Source of the DNA: Chloroflexota bacterium
GTDB taxonomy: Bacteria; Chloroflexota; Anaerolineae; Promineifilales; Promineifilaceae
DNA: 64,000 nucleotides
Direction: 5' to 3'
NCBI GenBank assembly: GCA_013112725.1
Contig: JABFFZ010000008.1
Span: forward strand, 1-64,000
Part shown: in pieces, positions 16,754 through 24,836 of the stretch
Layout: each line of letters begins with the position of its first letter
Position numbering within the stretch: position 1 is the stretch's first letter
Made by a program: the position numbers and the translations under genes
The notes under the pieces: model-generated
The model's input: only the letters and a program-made list of their open reading frames with translations
Database searches by the model: none
Told to the model about the DNA's origin: nothing

Positions 16754-18001
16754 ATGCTAACCATCAACATTGAAACAGCCCGGCGTTTTGTTCTGGGCAA
16801 ACAAGGCTTGTGGCCGGGGCGGCGCTGGCACGGCCTGGCGGGCACGGCCCAGGCCATGCGCGCCATCGAATACCTGCAACTCGACCCTCTGCAAATCATC
16901 GCCCGCAGCCAGGATATCATGCTGTACGGCCGTGTCCTGGACTACACCCCTGGCCTGTGGGAAGAAGTGACCTACCAGCAGCGCCAATTCTTCGATTGGG
17001 GCGGCTGGCTGGCCGTCCGACCCATGGACGAACTGCCCCACTGGCGCGTGGTCATGCACCGCGAGCGGGATGGGAACTATGGCGACGCCCGCATTCGCCA
17101 GATGGCCCACGACCACGCCGAGGCCATCACCGAGATGCGGGCCATATTGCAGGAACGTGATGTCGTCAGCAACCGCGACTTCAAGATGGAGACACGGAAA
17201 CGCACCGACAGTTATCGCGGCCGTAAAGATAGCTCATTGGCGTTGTACTATCTGTGGCGCACCGGCGAAGTGATGACCCACCACCGGGAAAACTTCGAGC
17301 GTGTGTATGCGCTCACAGAAAAGGTCGCTCCCGCACACCTGATTTATGAGAGCAGCGAGGCTGCGGCTGATCGCTTTCTGATCAAAAAGGAAGTCAGCTG
17401 CAGCGGACTGTCGCGAATCAAACGTACGAGTGAAGCATGGGGGCGTGGCGAGCCGGATCGCGCGGCAAGGAAGATGCTTGAGGGGATGTTAACTGATGGT
17501 GATCTGATCGAAGTGAAAGTGGAAGGGTGGAAAACCCTGCACTTGGCGCTTGGCAGCGACGCCGGGATATTGCAAGAGTTGAGCGCCGGGCGCGTGCCGC
17601 AGGCATGGGCGCCGCTGGACACAACCACGACGGAAGAGGTTGTCTTCCTGGCGCCGCTCGATCCCGTCAGCGCCCGGGGGCGGGCTAAAGTTTTGTTTGA
17701 CTTTGACTACGTGTGGGAAGTGTACAAGCCGGTGGAGAAGCGGAAGTATGGTTATTACACGCTGCCGATTTTGTGGGGCGACCGGCTGGTGGCGCGGTTT
17801 GACAGCAAACTCGACCGCCCCACCAACACCTTTATCATCCTGGGCTTTTGGCTGGAGGAGGAAACTCTGGGCCAGGATGAGGTATTTGCCGAGGCGCTGG
17901 CAGCCGGTTTTGCCCGTTTTGTCAAATTCTTGGGCGCAAGCAAGCTGGACGCAGAAGCGATTAGCGAACCACTGCTGCACCAGCGGGTAATTGATGCGTG
18001 A
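16754..18001 (+). CDS. AlkX/YcaQ-type winged-helix DNA glycosylase
   Basis: A 415-residue member of the HTH_42 family (AlkZ/AlkX), which removes damaged bases or unhooks interstrand crosslinks. The active-site signature is QLDPLQ, the Gln-x-Asp form that characterises the AlkX (YcaQ) branch, as against Gln-x-Gln in AlkZ. Other family blocks are VLDYTPGLWEEVTYQQRQFFDW, the winged-helix region around LYYLWRTGEVMTHHRENFERVY, and the C-terminal FLAPLDPVSARGRAKVLFDFDYVWEVYKP. Length fits. It is a single gene with no visible repair partners. A -10-like TATCAT eight bases before the ATG may give a leaderless transcript. Confidence 0.87.
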   Translation: MLTINIETARRFVLGKQGLWPGRRWHGLAGTAQAMRAIEYLQLDPLQIIARSQDIMLYGRVLDYTPGLWEEVTYQQRQFFDWGGWLAVRPMDELPHWRVVMHRERDGNYGDARIRQMAHDHAEAITEMRAILQERDVVSNRDFKMETRKRTDSYRGRKDSSLALYYLWRTGEVMTHHRENFERVYALTEKVAPAHLIYESSEAAADRFLIKKEVSCSGLSRIKRTSEAWGRGEPDRAARKMLEGMLTDGDLIEVKVEGWKTLHLALGSDAGILQELSAGRVPQAWAPLDTTTTEEVVFLAPLDPVSARGRAKVLFDFDYVWEVYKPVEKRKYGYYTLPILWGDRLVARFDSKLDRPTNTFIILGFWLEEETLGQDEVFAEALAAGFARFVKFLGASKLDAEAISEPLLHQRVIDA

Positions 18002-18036
18002 TACGTGGCCGGAGGTGGCTCACGCATCACTTTTCT

Positions 18037-19329
18037 TCACTCTGTGCGCTGAATTTTGGCGCCCAGGGCGCGTAGTTTTTCGTCCACGCGCTCATAACCT
18101 CGGTCAATTTGTTGGATATTGTGGATGGTGGTTTCCCCTTTGGCGCACAACCCGGCCATGATCATGGCCATACCGGCGCGGATGTCCGGGCTGGGCACAC
18201 CCTGCGGGTTGGCCTGCATTCCGTTGCCGCCCTGCACCAGTACGCGGTGTGGGTCACACAACACAATCCGCGCCCCCATAAAGGCCAGGTGATCCACAAA
18301 AAAGAAGCGGCTTTCGTACATCCAGTCATGCAGCAAGATAGAGCCATTGGCCTGGGTAGCCATCACCAGGGCAATGCTCATCAGGTCGGGCGGGAAACCG
18401 GGCCAGGGCATGGGCTTGATTTCGGGAATACGGCCACCGAGGGCATGTTCAATTTCTAATGATTGGTCGGCGGGGATGATGATATCATTGCCGTCGTCAA
18501 TCCAATGGACGCCCAATTTTTCATAGACCAGGCGGATCATACCCAGGTTGTGTGGTTCGGCGTTTTGGATGCGCACTTCGCCGTGGGTCACGGCCGTGGC
18601 CCCAATAAAACTACCCACCTCCATAAAATCTGAGCCAATACGGAACTCGGCCCCACCCAGGCGGTCAACACCCTGCACCATCAGGCGGCTGCTGCCAATA
18701 CCGCCAATTTGTGCCCCCATGCGGTTGAGAAAGTGGCATAAATCCTGCACATGCGGCTCGCTGGCGGCGTTGTCAATGATGGTTTCCCCCTTGGCCAACA
18801 CCGCCGCCATAAGCGTGTTTTCGGTGGCGGTGACGCTGGCTTCGGCCAGCAGCAGATAACCCGCGCCGCGCAGCCCATCCACGTTCATATTGAAGTGACC
18901 GCGCGGGTACATGCTCACGTCCACGCCCAATGCTTTGAGGGCGCGGATGTGGGTGTCCAACGGCCGTCCGCCAATCACATCCCCACCCGGCAGCGGCAGT
19001 TCCACCTGCCCCATCCGGGCCAGCATCGGCCCCGAAAAGACAAACGACGCTCGTGTGCGCCCCGCCAGACGACTGTCCAGCTTGCTTTTTTGCACGTGGC
19101 GGGCATGGATGCGCCAGCTTCCCTCGCCCAAATTTTCCGTTTCCACCCCCAGATCATGCAAAACGTCAAAGGTGGAACGCACATCTTGAATATCAGGTAT
19201 GTTGTGTAAAATGACCGGCTCATCCGTCAGCAGGCAGGCAGGCAGCAGCTTCAGCGCGGCATTTTTGTTGCCGCTGGCTGTCATTGTGCCGCGTAATGGA
19301 TGGCCCCCTTCGATGATAAATTTCCCCAT
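18037..19329 (-). CDS. murA: UDP-N-acetylglucosamine 1-carboxyvinyltransferase (MurA), Asp variant
   Basis: The first committed enzyme of peptidoglycan synthesis: it adds enolpyruvate from PEP to UDP-GlcNAc in the cytoplasm. The full 430-residue EPSP-synthase-like fold is present: TASGNKNAALKLLP with Lys22 and Asn23, RASFVFSGPMLARMGQ, and GGDVIGGRPLDTH. At the position of the catalytic Cys (115 in E. coli) the residue is Asp117. Such Cys-to-Asp enzymes, known from mycobacteria and chlamydiae, are active but resistant to fosfomycin. No other mur gene is adjacent. A 13-bp-stem hairpin and a heptad repeat lie upstream. Confidence 0.93.
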   Translation of the reverse strand: MGKFIIEGGHPLRGTMTASGNKNAALKLLPACLLTDEPVILHNIPDIQDVRSTFDVLHDLGVETENLGEGSWRIHARHVQKSKLDSRLAGRTRASFVFSGPMLARMGQVELPLPGGDVIGGRPLDTHIRALKALGVDVSMYPRGHFNMNVDGLRGAGYLLLAEASVTATENTLMAAVLAKGETIIDNAASEPHVQDLCHFLNRMGAQIGGIGSSRLMVQGVDRLGGAEFRIGSDFMEVGSFIGATAVTHGEVRIQNAEPHNLGMIRLVYEKLGVHWIDDGNDIIIPADQSLEIEHALGGRIPEIKPMPWPGFPPDLMSIALVMATQANGSILLHDWMYESRFFFVDHLAFMGARIVLCDPHRVLVQGGNGMQANPQGVPSPDIRAGMAMIMAGLCAKGETTIHNIQQIDRGYERVDEKLRALGAKIQRTE

Positions 19330-19342
19330 GATTCCTCGTTCT

Positions 19343-19382
19343 CAATGAAATTGTGATTGCTTCACCAACCACAATTTCATTG
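19343..19382. repeat. CAATGAAATTGTG inverted repeat
   Basis: Perfect 13-bp arms with a 14-nt loop, 14 nt upstream of the murA start. It could affect the murA leader or be one of the dispersed hairpins. Confidence 0.7.
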
Positions 19383-19450
19383 TAACCAGCCACCATCACC
19401 CCGGCAAACAGCGATTGGCCTACGGCCGTCGCCGTTCATGCAACGGTCAT

Positions 19451-19517
19451 CTAATGCGTGATGCGTGAAGTTGCTGGTCACGCATCACACGTCACACGTC
19501 ACACGTCACGCATCACG
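19451..19517. repeat. GTGATGC / CACGTCA heptad stem-loop
   Basis: GTGATGCGTGA, then a variable loop, then TCACGCATCACACGTCAC repeated. It separates murA from the downstream-lying glycosyltransferase and overlaps the 3' end of the latter. Confidence 0.8.
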
Positions 19518-20799
19518 CCCCATTCGCGCCAAACACATTCTCCAACTGCACCCGCAGCTTGTGCCGCAGCAGGCTGAAGGAATAATGGTGCCGCGCCAGT
19601 TCATAATTGCGCGCCACCATCGCCTGCCGTAACGCCGGGTCATCCAGCACCGCCTGCGTCTGCGCCACCGTCTCGTCCGTCACAAACTCATCAAACTCAA
19701 TCACCTGGAAACCTTTAGGCCGGATGTCGGTGGAGTAAATGGAGTAATTGTTCACCACAATCGGCTTGCGGAAATAAATAGCTTCCAAAAACGCATTGCC
19801 AAACCCCTCAAAAACGGAAGGGTACGTCACCAGATCGGCGTGGTTATAAGCGTCCCACAGGTTATAGACTTTCTGCCCATCGGCCGTGAGGTCACGCACA
19901 TCATCAAAAATATCGGCGCAGAAAATGGTGGGCACACCCAACATGGCGGCATATTCACGCACCCGCTGTTCATACTCATCCCCCTCGTCGCCGGAGGCAT
20001 GGCTGATGACCAGGCGCGCCGGCCGCTGCAAGCGCCGCACCAGTTCAATGGCATGTTCAATCCCTTTGCGCTGCACCACCCGCGTTGGCTGCAACACCAA
20101 TAATTCATCAGGAGCAATCCCCAATCGCTCGCGTAAATCGGCCGAATAGTCGTCAATCCCCGGCGGCGGCGTCTCGTAATCCATCACATTGGGGATGATG
20201 GCCGACCCCACGCCGCGCCGCCGCGCCAGTTGGTGCTGCGCCTGGCTGTTGATGACCACGTGTGAGATGGAAGGCAAATCCGGCGGGAAAGCCATGTTGA
20301 TGTAATCCTGGATGCCGTTTACCAGAAAGCGTTTACGTTCCCAGGCAAAGTCGTGATGATGGGCGATAGTGGGGATGCTGGTTTCGGCGATCACTTCCGT
20401 CAGCGCCAGCGCCAGCGGCACATGCAGGGGAATCGCCAGCACGTTTTCGGGAATGAGAGCGTCAATTTTGAATTTATCTATAAAGCGGTACAGGTGCCGC
20501 CGGAAATTGCCACGCCAGTGGTGAATCCACAGCGTATCTTCGCGGGTGCGACGGCTCAGGGCAAAAAAGCGGTCATGCCGCTCTTTGATTTCGTCATGAC
20601 GGTAAAATGCTTCGGGTACAACCAGGCTCCGTCTGGCCGGCCGGTCGCTGTAGCCAGCAAAGTAGTAACATTTGTGTCCCATCGCCTCCAATACTTCGGC
20701 CCACTTGGCCGTTTCCAGAGAGACGCCGTCGGTGTCGGCAAAACGGGTGGAGACGAAGCCGATATGGAGAGGTTGGCGATTGTTTGGTTGGTGGGTCAT
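19513..20799 (-). CDS. Glycosyltransferase family 4 (possible solute-glycoside synthase)
   Basis: A 428-residue GT4 enzyme. It begins HIGFVSTRFADTDGVSLETAKW, has IAHHHDFAWERKRF in the acceptor half, LQPTRVVQRKGIEHA at the hinge and VFEGFGNAFLEAIYFRKPIV as donor site with the E-x7-E pair. AAGGAAA precedes the ATG. It follows the histidine phosphatase and GpgS-like genes on the same strand, so it may extend glucosylglycerate, as in mannosylglucosylglycerate pathways (inference from neighbours). The acceptor cannot be read from sequence, and surface glycan synthesis remains possible. Confidence 0.82.
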   Translation of the reverse strand: MTHQPNNRQPLHIGFVSTRFADTDGVSLETAKWAEVLEAMGHKCYYFAGYSDRPARRSLVVPEAFYRHDEIKERHDRFFALSRRTREDTLWIHHWRGNFRRHLYRFIDKFKIDALIPENVLAIPLHVPLALALTEVIAETSIPTIAHHHDFAWERKRFLVNGIQDYINMAFPPDLPSISHVVINSQAQHQLARRRGVGSAIIPNVMDYETPPPGIDDYSADLRERLGIAPDELLVLQPTRVVQRKGIEHAIELVRRLQRPARLVISHASGDEGDEYEQRVREYAAMLGVPTIFCADIFDDVRDLTADGQKVYNLWDAYNHADLVTYPSVFEGFGNAFLEAIYFRKPIVVNNYSIYSTDIRPKGFQVIEFDEFVTDETVAQTQAVLDDPALRQAMVARNYELARHHYSFSLLRHKLRVQLENVFGANGA

Positions 20800-20812
20800 G
20801 TGCTGTTTCCTT

Positions 20813-20857
20813 GTGATACGTGATGCGTGAGAAAGTCACGCAACACGTATCACGTTA
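20813..20857. repeat. GTGATAC/GTGATGC stem-loop spacer
   Basis: GTGATACGTGATGCGTGAG-AAA-GTCACGCAACACGTATCAC, a near-perfect 19-bp stem with a tiny loop, overlapping the 3' end of the phosphatase gene. Confidence 0.85.
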
Positions 20858-21407
20858 ACCCTATTTCTTCTACTTGCGCATTGGGGGGAATCAGGTCCCA
20901 AACCTGGTGAATCGGGTGGTTGGTGGCTTCGGCTTTGATTAGCGCCAGCGCCAGACCGTGCGCCACCACCGCCACCCGTTGGCGGGGATATTTCTGACGA
21001 ATATCGGCTACGGCCGTCAGCACCCGCTCCCGTACCTGCCCCACCGTTTCCCCACCAGGGGGGGCCACGCTCAAGGGGTCGGCTTCACGGGCGGCAAATT
21101 CGGCGGCGTACTTCGCTTTAATGTCCGGGAAATACATGCCTTCCCAGACGCCCTGGTCAATTTCGCGCAGGCGGGGGTCGATATGGACGGGCAAGTGGAA
21201 GGGAGCGGCAATGATCACGGCCGTGTCCCGCGCCCGTTCCAGATCAGAGGCAATCACCACGTCAGGCGGGTTATCAGCCAATTGCGCTGCTGCCTGCCGC
21301 GCCTGCGCCCGCCCCGTTTCATTGAGGGGAATATCAGACTGGCCGGTGTAACGGCCGTCTACATTCCAATCGGTCTCGCCGTGGCGAATGAGGAGTAAAG
21401 TGGTCAT
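20850..21407 (-). CDS. Histidine phosphatase family protein (candidate glucosyl-3-phosphoglycerate phosphatase)
   Basis: A 185-residue phosphoglycerate-mutase-like phosphatase. The catalytic LIRHGETDWNVDGRYTGQSD block holds the phospho-accepting His, ASDLERARDTA supplies the second Arg, and VVAHGLALALI the second His. The start at 21407 is right before the first strand, since the longer frame translates repeats. The gene directly upstream in the operon is GpgS-like, and the mycobacterial glucosyl-3-phosphoglycerate phosphatase belongs to this family, so dephosphorylation of glucosyl-3-phosphoglycerate is the best guess. An alpha-ribazole phosphatase-like role is the main alternative. Confidence 0.85.
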   Translation of the reverse strand: MTTLLLIRHGETDWNVDGRYTGQSDIPLNETGRAQARQAAAQLADNPPDVVIASDLERARDTAVIIAAPFHLPVHIDPRLREIDQGVWEGMYFPDIKAKYAAEFAAREADPLSVAPPGGETVGQVRERVLTAVADIRQKYPRQRVAVVAHGLALALIKAEATNHPIHQVWDLIPPNAQVEEIGLT

Positions 21408-21415
21408 CAAAAACT

Positions 21416-21472
21416 CGTAATACGTGATGTGTGACCCGTGAATAGCCGTCACGCATCACGTATCACGCATCC
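21416..21472. repeat. Heptad stem-loop spacer
   Basis: GTAATACGTGATGTGTGACC, loop, GTCACGCATCACGTATCACGC. Lies between the phosphatase and GpgS-like genes and overlaps the stop of the latter. Confidence 0.8.
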
Positions 21473-23367
21473 CGGAAAATTGCCGAATTCATATTCTCCG
21501 GCAACAACTCCAGCGGTAATCCCCGCATCTGCCGGTATTCGGGAATCTCAATCATGGGCAGGCGTTGCAGTTCCGTCACTTCTTCTACTTCCAAGAAAAG
21601 ATGGCCGTGATCCTGGCGCACCCGTTTCATGGTACGGTTCACATCTTGCAGCATGGTATGGCCGTAGCGCCGTTCCAGTTTGCCAAAAAAGGTCTGAGCG
21701 ATGGCAAAAGACATTTTGCTCAGCCTTTCCAGCGATTGATTACGGTGAATGCGCTCCACCATGTCCACCTGGCTGATCGCTCCCAGATGCACCTTTTCCA
21801 ACACATCAATCAGCAGGCCAATTTCCACACCATACCCGGAAGAAAAGGGCAGTTGTTCTAGCAGGTCGCGCCGCCCGCCATATTCGCCGGAGAGCGGCTG
21901 CACAATGCCGGATAGTTCCGGGTAAAAGAGATTGAGCAACGGCCGGGCCATCAATTCCGTGACCCGTCCCCCCCGGCCACTTTTTAACTCCGTGCCTATC
22001 TTCAACGGCCGTCGGTAAAACCCCTTCACAAATTGCATTTTTGTCCGCTGCAACAGCGGCCCCAACTGCCCATAAATAAAACGCGGGTGAAAATTCGTCA
22101 CATCCGTATCTACCCAAATCAAAATGTCGCCATGTGTCACAAACAGGCTTTTCCACAAAGCCTCCCCTTTGCCCCGCCGCGCCCCATACTGCGGCAAAAT
22201 CTCCTGGTGAATAAAAACGGGCACGCCCAACTCGGCGGCAATCTCCCGGGTGCGGTCTACCGAATTAGAATCAATCAACACAATCTCATCCAGCAAGGGA
22301 ACTTTTTCCATACAGGCGCGCTGCGCCACCCGAATCACCTCACCCACCGTCTGCTCTTCATTCAACGCCGGTAACGCCAGGCTAATGGTCATCCCCCGTT
22401 CTTGTTTCAACGCTAGCAGATGGTTCAAATCGGCAAATTCGTCGGCGTGGAAGGTATTTTCGGCAAACCAGCGGTCTACCAGGATGGAGATCGCCTTGGC
22501 GCTAAAGCTGACGCCCTGCTCCGGCATGGCCACCCGCTTCGTTTTCACGGCAATCACGCTGCTGGCCGCCTGTTGTAACACCACATCGGCAATCTCGCCA
22601 AACGACCCCGTACTCTGCGTGGGCAATGAAGATGTGCCCAAAATCACCAGATCGGCCGTCTGGGCTATATCCAGAATGGTCTGACTCTGATCGGCCGTTT
22701 CCACCACCTGCTGCTTCACCTGGGGCATTTCGGCCAACACCATGGCGATACCGGCAAACGTCTGTTCAGCCTGTAATGTTGGCGCGCCAGTGCGCAGGCG
22801 CACGGCCGTGACCTGCGCCTCGTCATGGGCCGCCAATGTCAACGCCAGATAGAGCGACCGCTCGGCATGGGGGCCGCCACGCATGGGCACGGCCACCCGC
22901 TGCAAACGTTCCGGTAGCGGGCCGCGCAGCAGGGCCACATCACATGGCGGGTGCGACAGGATTTCGGCCGGCGTTAGTTGCAGCGCCTCCAGGTGATGGG
23001 GCCAATCCAGCACCAGCAAGTCAATGGTGGGGTCAGCGAACAAAATGGCCCGGATTTCATCCCAGGGATTGTAGGAAACGCGAATACGGGGTTTGGCGCG
23101 CAAGCTCACCCGGTCAGCATGTTCGTTCATCAACAATCGCAGCTCCCGCGCCTGCCCCGCGCCCGCGCTCAAATTTTCGCCTTCCTGAATGGGGACAACA
23201 CCCACCAACAAGACCACAATTTCATGCGCCAGCCAATGAGCCAGCCGCAGCAGCGACTCATTATCACTGCCCGGCATCAGCGGGATGAGTACCTGGGCCG
23301 GGCGGCGCAGGTAAACGGGCAAATCCATCACCTCACTCTCTTCCATTTCATCAAATTCAAACATCAT
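21463..23367 (-). CDS. Two Usp domains fused to glucosyl-3-phosphoglycerate synthase-like GT81
   Basis: A 634-residue protein. Residues 1 to about 280 hold two universal-stress-protein-like domains; the second ends with the typical TADLVILGTSSLPTQSTGSFG and SSVIAVKTKR. Residues about 290-634 are a GpgS-type retaining glycosyltransferase: LALPALNEEQTVGEV, EIVLIDSNSVDRT, RRGKGEALWKSL, WVDTDVTNF with the DxD metal site, and FSSGYGVEIGLLIDVLE. GpgS joins glucose from UDP- or GDP-glucose to 3-phosphoglycerate, the first step to glucosylglycerate. The start overlaps the upstream glycosyltransferase stop by 4 nt, showing tight coupling. The Usp part may tie activity to stress signals (inference). 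Confidence 0.85.
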   Translation of the reverse strand: MMFEFDEMEESEVMDLPVYLRRPAQVLIPLMPGSDNESLLRLAHWLAHEIVVLLVGVVPIQEGENLSAGAGQARELRLLMNEHADRVSLRAKPRIRVSYNPWDEIRAILFADPTIDLLVLDWPHHLEALQLTPAEILSHPPCDVALLRGPLPERLQRVAVPMRGGPHAERSLYLALTLAAHDEAQVTAVRLRTGAPTLQAEQTFAGIAMVLAEMPQVKQQVVETADQSQTILDIAQTADLVILGTSSLPTQSTGSFGEIADVVLQQAASSVIAVKTKRVAMPEQGVSFSAKAISILVDRWFAENTFHADEFADLNHLLALKQERGMTISLALPALNEEQTVGEVIRVAQRACMEKVPLLDEIVLIDSNSVDRTREIAAELGVPVFIHQEILPQYGARRGKGEALWKSLFVTHGDILIWVDTDVTNFHPRFIYGQLGPLLQRTKMQFVKGFYRRPLKIGTELKSGRGGRVTELMARPLLNLFYPELSGIVQPLSGEYGGRRDLLEQLPFSSGYGVEIGLLIDVLEKVHLGAISQVDMVERIHRNQSLERLSKMSFAIAQTFFGKLERRYGHTMLQDVNRTMKRVRQDHGHLFLEVEEVTELQRLPMIEIPEYRQMRGLPLELLPENMNSAIFRDA

Positions 23368-24611
23368 TTTCCCTCCAACAAGGGTGCGATTTTTTCGGCG
23401 AAAATGCCGCGCCAGGTATATAAACGGCGCACCCGCTGGCGCAGTTGGGTGGTGGCGCTACTGGCCAGATAATCGCTTATCATTGCGGCCAAATCAGCCG
23501 GATCGCAGTCCGGCGAAAAGTAAGTGGCGTATGGCCCGGCAATTTCGCGCAGCGACGGAATGTCGGCGCAAAAGATGGGCAACCCTAGCAGCCCCGCTTC
23601 CAACATGGGAATGCCAAAACCCTCTTCGCGGCTGGGGAAAAAGAGGGCGTCTGCCAGCCGGTACAGGTCGGCAATCACCTCGTCAGGCACATACGCCACC
23701 GTGATCTCTGCCAGGAAATGCACCTGGTCTTCCAGACCCAGGTCGGCGCGAAGCTGGCGCAGTTCGGCAAAATAGTGCTGGTTGGCGGGGTTGTGGGGGC
23801 CGGGTGGCCCGGTCACCAGCAGGCCGGCCTGGGGCATGGTCTGGCGCAAAGCGGCGATGGTTTGTATCGCCAGTTCGATATTTTTGCGCCGGGTGATGCG
23901 CACCGGCAGCAGCAAACGGGGGCTGGCCTCTCGCCAGGATAGCTGCCCCAGCAGGTCGGCCGTATCCCCCGCCAGCCGCAAAAACTCATCACTATCCAGA
24001 CCGGACGGTATCACCTGAATCGTTTCCGCCGGTATGCTCAACAATTCGGCCAGTTCGCGGCGGCGCTGTTCAGAGACAACCACGTGGGTGGTGGGCACAT
24101 CGGGCCAGGGCTGGCGCAGTAAATCCCAGGGCCAGCCGGGGTGCAGTTCCGCCCGGTAACGGGGCGTTGTCCAGGCCAGGTCGTGGTGCCACAGGATGAG
24201 GCGCGGCGCGCCGGGCCGGGCACATACCTGGCGCAGGGCCGCCGTCAGCGCCAGGTTTTTGTGCAGGGAGCAGACGTTGTGAACAATGAGGACGTTGGTG
24301 TGGGTCACGGCCGTAGCCAATTCCCCTGCTACCTGCCCCACCAACGACGCAAAATCGGCCGGAATTCTCCCCTGGTCTAGCTCTGCTTTCGCCGCCAACA
24401 CTGCCGGGTGCAGCGAGTCGGCCAACGGCAGATGCACAAACGGGATAGGGCCGTCTGGTTCCCCACCCCGCCCAGCCAACAGCCGCGCCGGATAACCGGC
24501 GGCGGCCAACAGGCGGGCGTGGTGGGCAATGACACTTTCCACGCCGCCCACCACAGGCGGCGCGGTATAGTGGAGAATTCCAATTGTCTTTGGCTGTGGT
24601 TTGAAATTCAT
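23364..24611 (-). CDS. Glycosyltransferase family 4
   Basis: A 415-residue GT4 enzyme with the N-terminal glycine loop ILHYTAPPVVGGVESVIAHH, hinge block LLLPVRITRRKNIELAI, VTGPPGPHN, and donor site REEGFGIPMLEAGLLGLPIF with the E-x7-E pair. It is the first gene of the group glycosyltransferase, Usp-GpgS, phosphatase, glycosyltransferase, and its stop overlaps the next start as ATGA. AAGAG stands before the ATG. The substrate is unknown; the context suggests compatible-solute or related glycoside synthesis. Confidence 0.85.
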   Translation of the reverse strand: MNFKPQPKTIGILHYTAPPVVGGVESVIAHHARLLAAAGYPARLLAGRGGEPDGPIPFVHLPLADSLHPAVLAAKAELDQGRIPADFASLVGQVAGELATAVTHTNVLIVHNVCSLHKNLALTAALRQVCARPGAPRLILWHHDLAWTTPRYRAELHPGWPWDLLRQPWPDVPTTHVVVSEQRRRELAELLSIPAETIQVIPSGLDSDEFLRLAGDTADLLGQLSWREASPRLLLPVRITRRKNIELAIQTIAALRQTMPQAGLLVTGPPGPHNPANQHYFAELRQLRADLGLEDQVHFLAEITVAYVPDEVIADLYRLADALFFPSREEGFGIPMLEAGLLGLPIFCADIPSLREIAGPYATYFSPDCDPADLAAMISDYLASSATTQLRQRVRRLYTWRGIFAEKIAPLLEGK

Positions 24612-24754
24612 TGGCTCTTTTCAGCCGGCGGCTGACCTGGAATGGCGGTGATGTAAATGACGATGCTGTGGTTATTATTTGCAGAGGAGGTTCAACCCCT
24701 TACCGGCAGATTGTACCACATCGCGCGAGCTTCCCCAATTTTCGGGAAATATAA

Positions 24755-24780
24755 AGAGGCGACCTGTTCGGGTCGCCTCT
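24755..24780. terminator. GAGGCGACC hairpin
   Basis: AGAGGCGACC-TGTTC-GGGTCGCCTCT, a strong GC stem. It lies between the 3' end of the large secreted protein gene (minus strand) and the start of the glycosyltransferase operon. No T-run follows on either strand. Confidence 0.5.
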
Positions 24781-24793
24781 CAATACGATGCGC

Positions 24794-24828
24794 CAGACCC
24801 GAAGGGTTTGGCAAACCCTTCGGGTCTG
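24794..24828. terminator. CAGACCCGAAGGGTTT hairpin
   Basis: Perfect 16-bp arms around a 3-nt loop, nine bases beyond the stop of the large minus-strand gene. It resembles the AGACCTGA hairpins elsewhere, so it may be a dispersed element that also ends transcription. Confidence 0.6.
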
Positions 24829-24836
24829 AAGATGTG

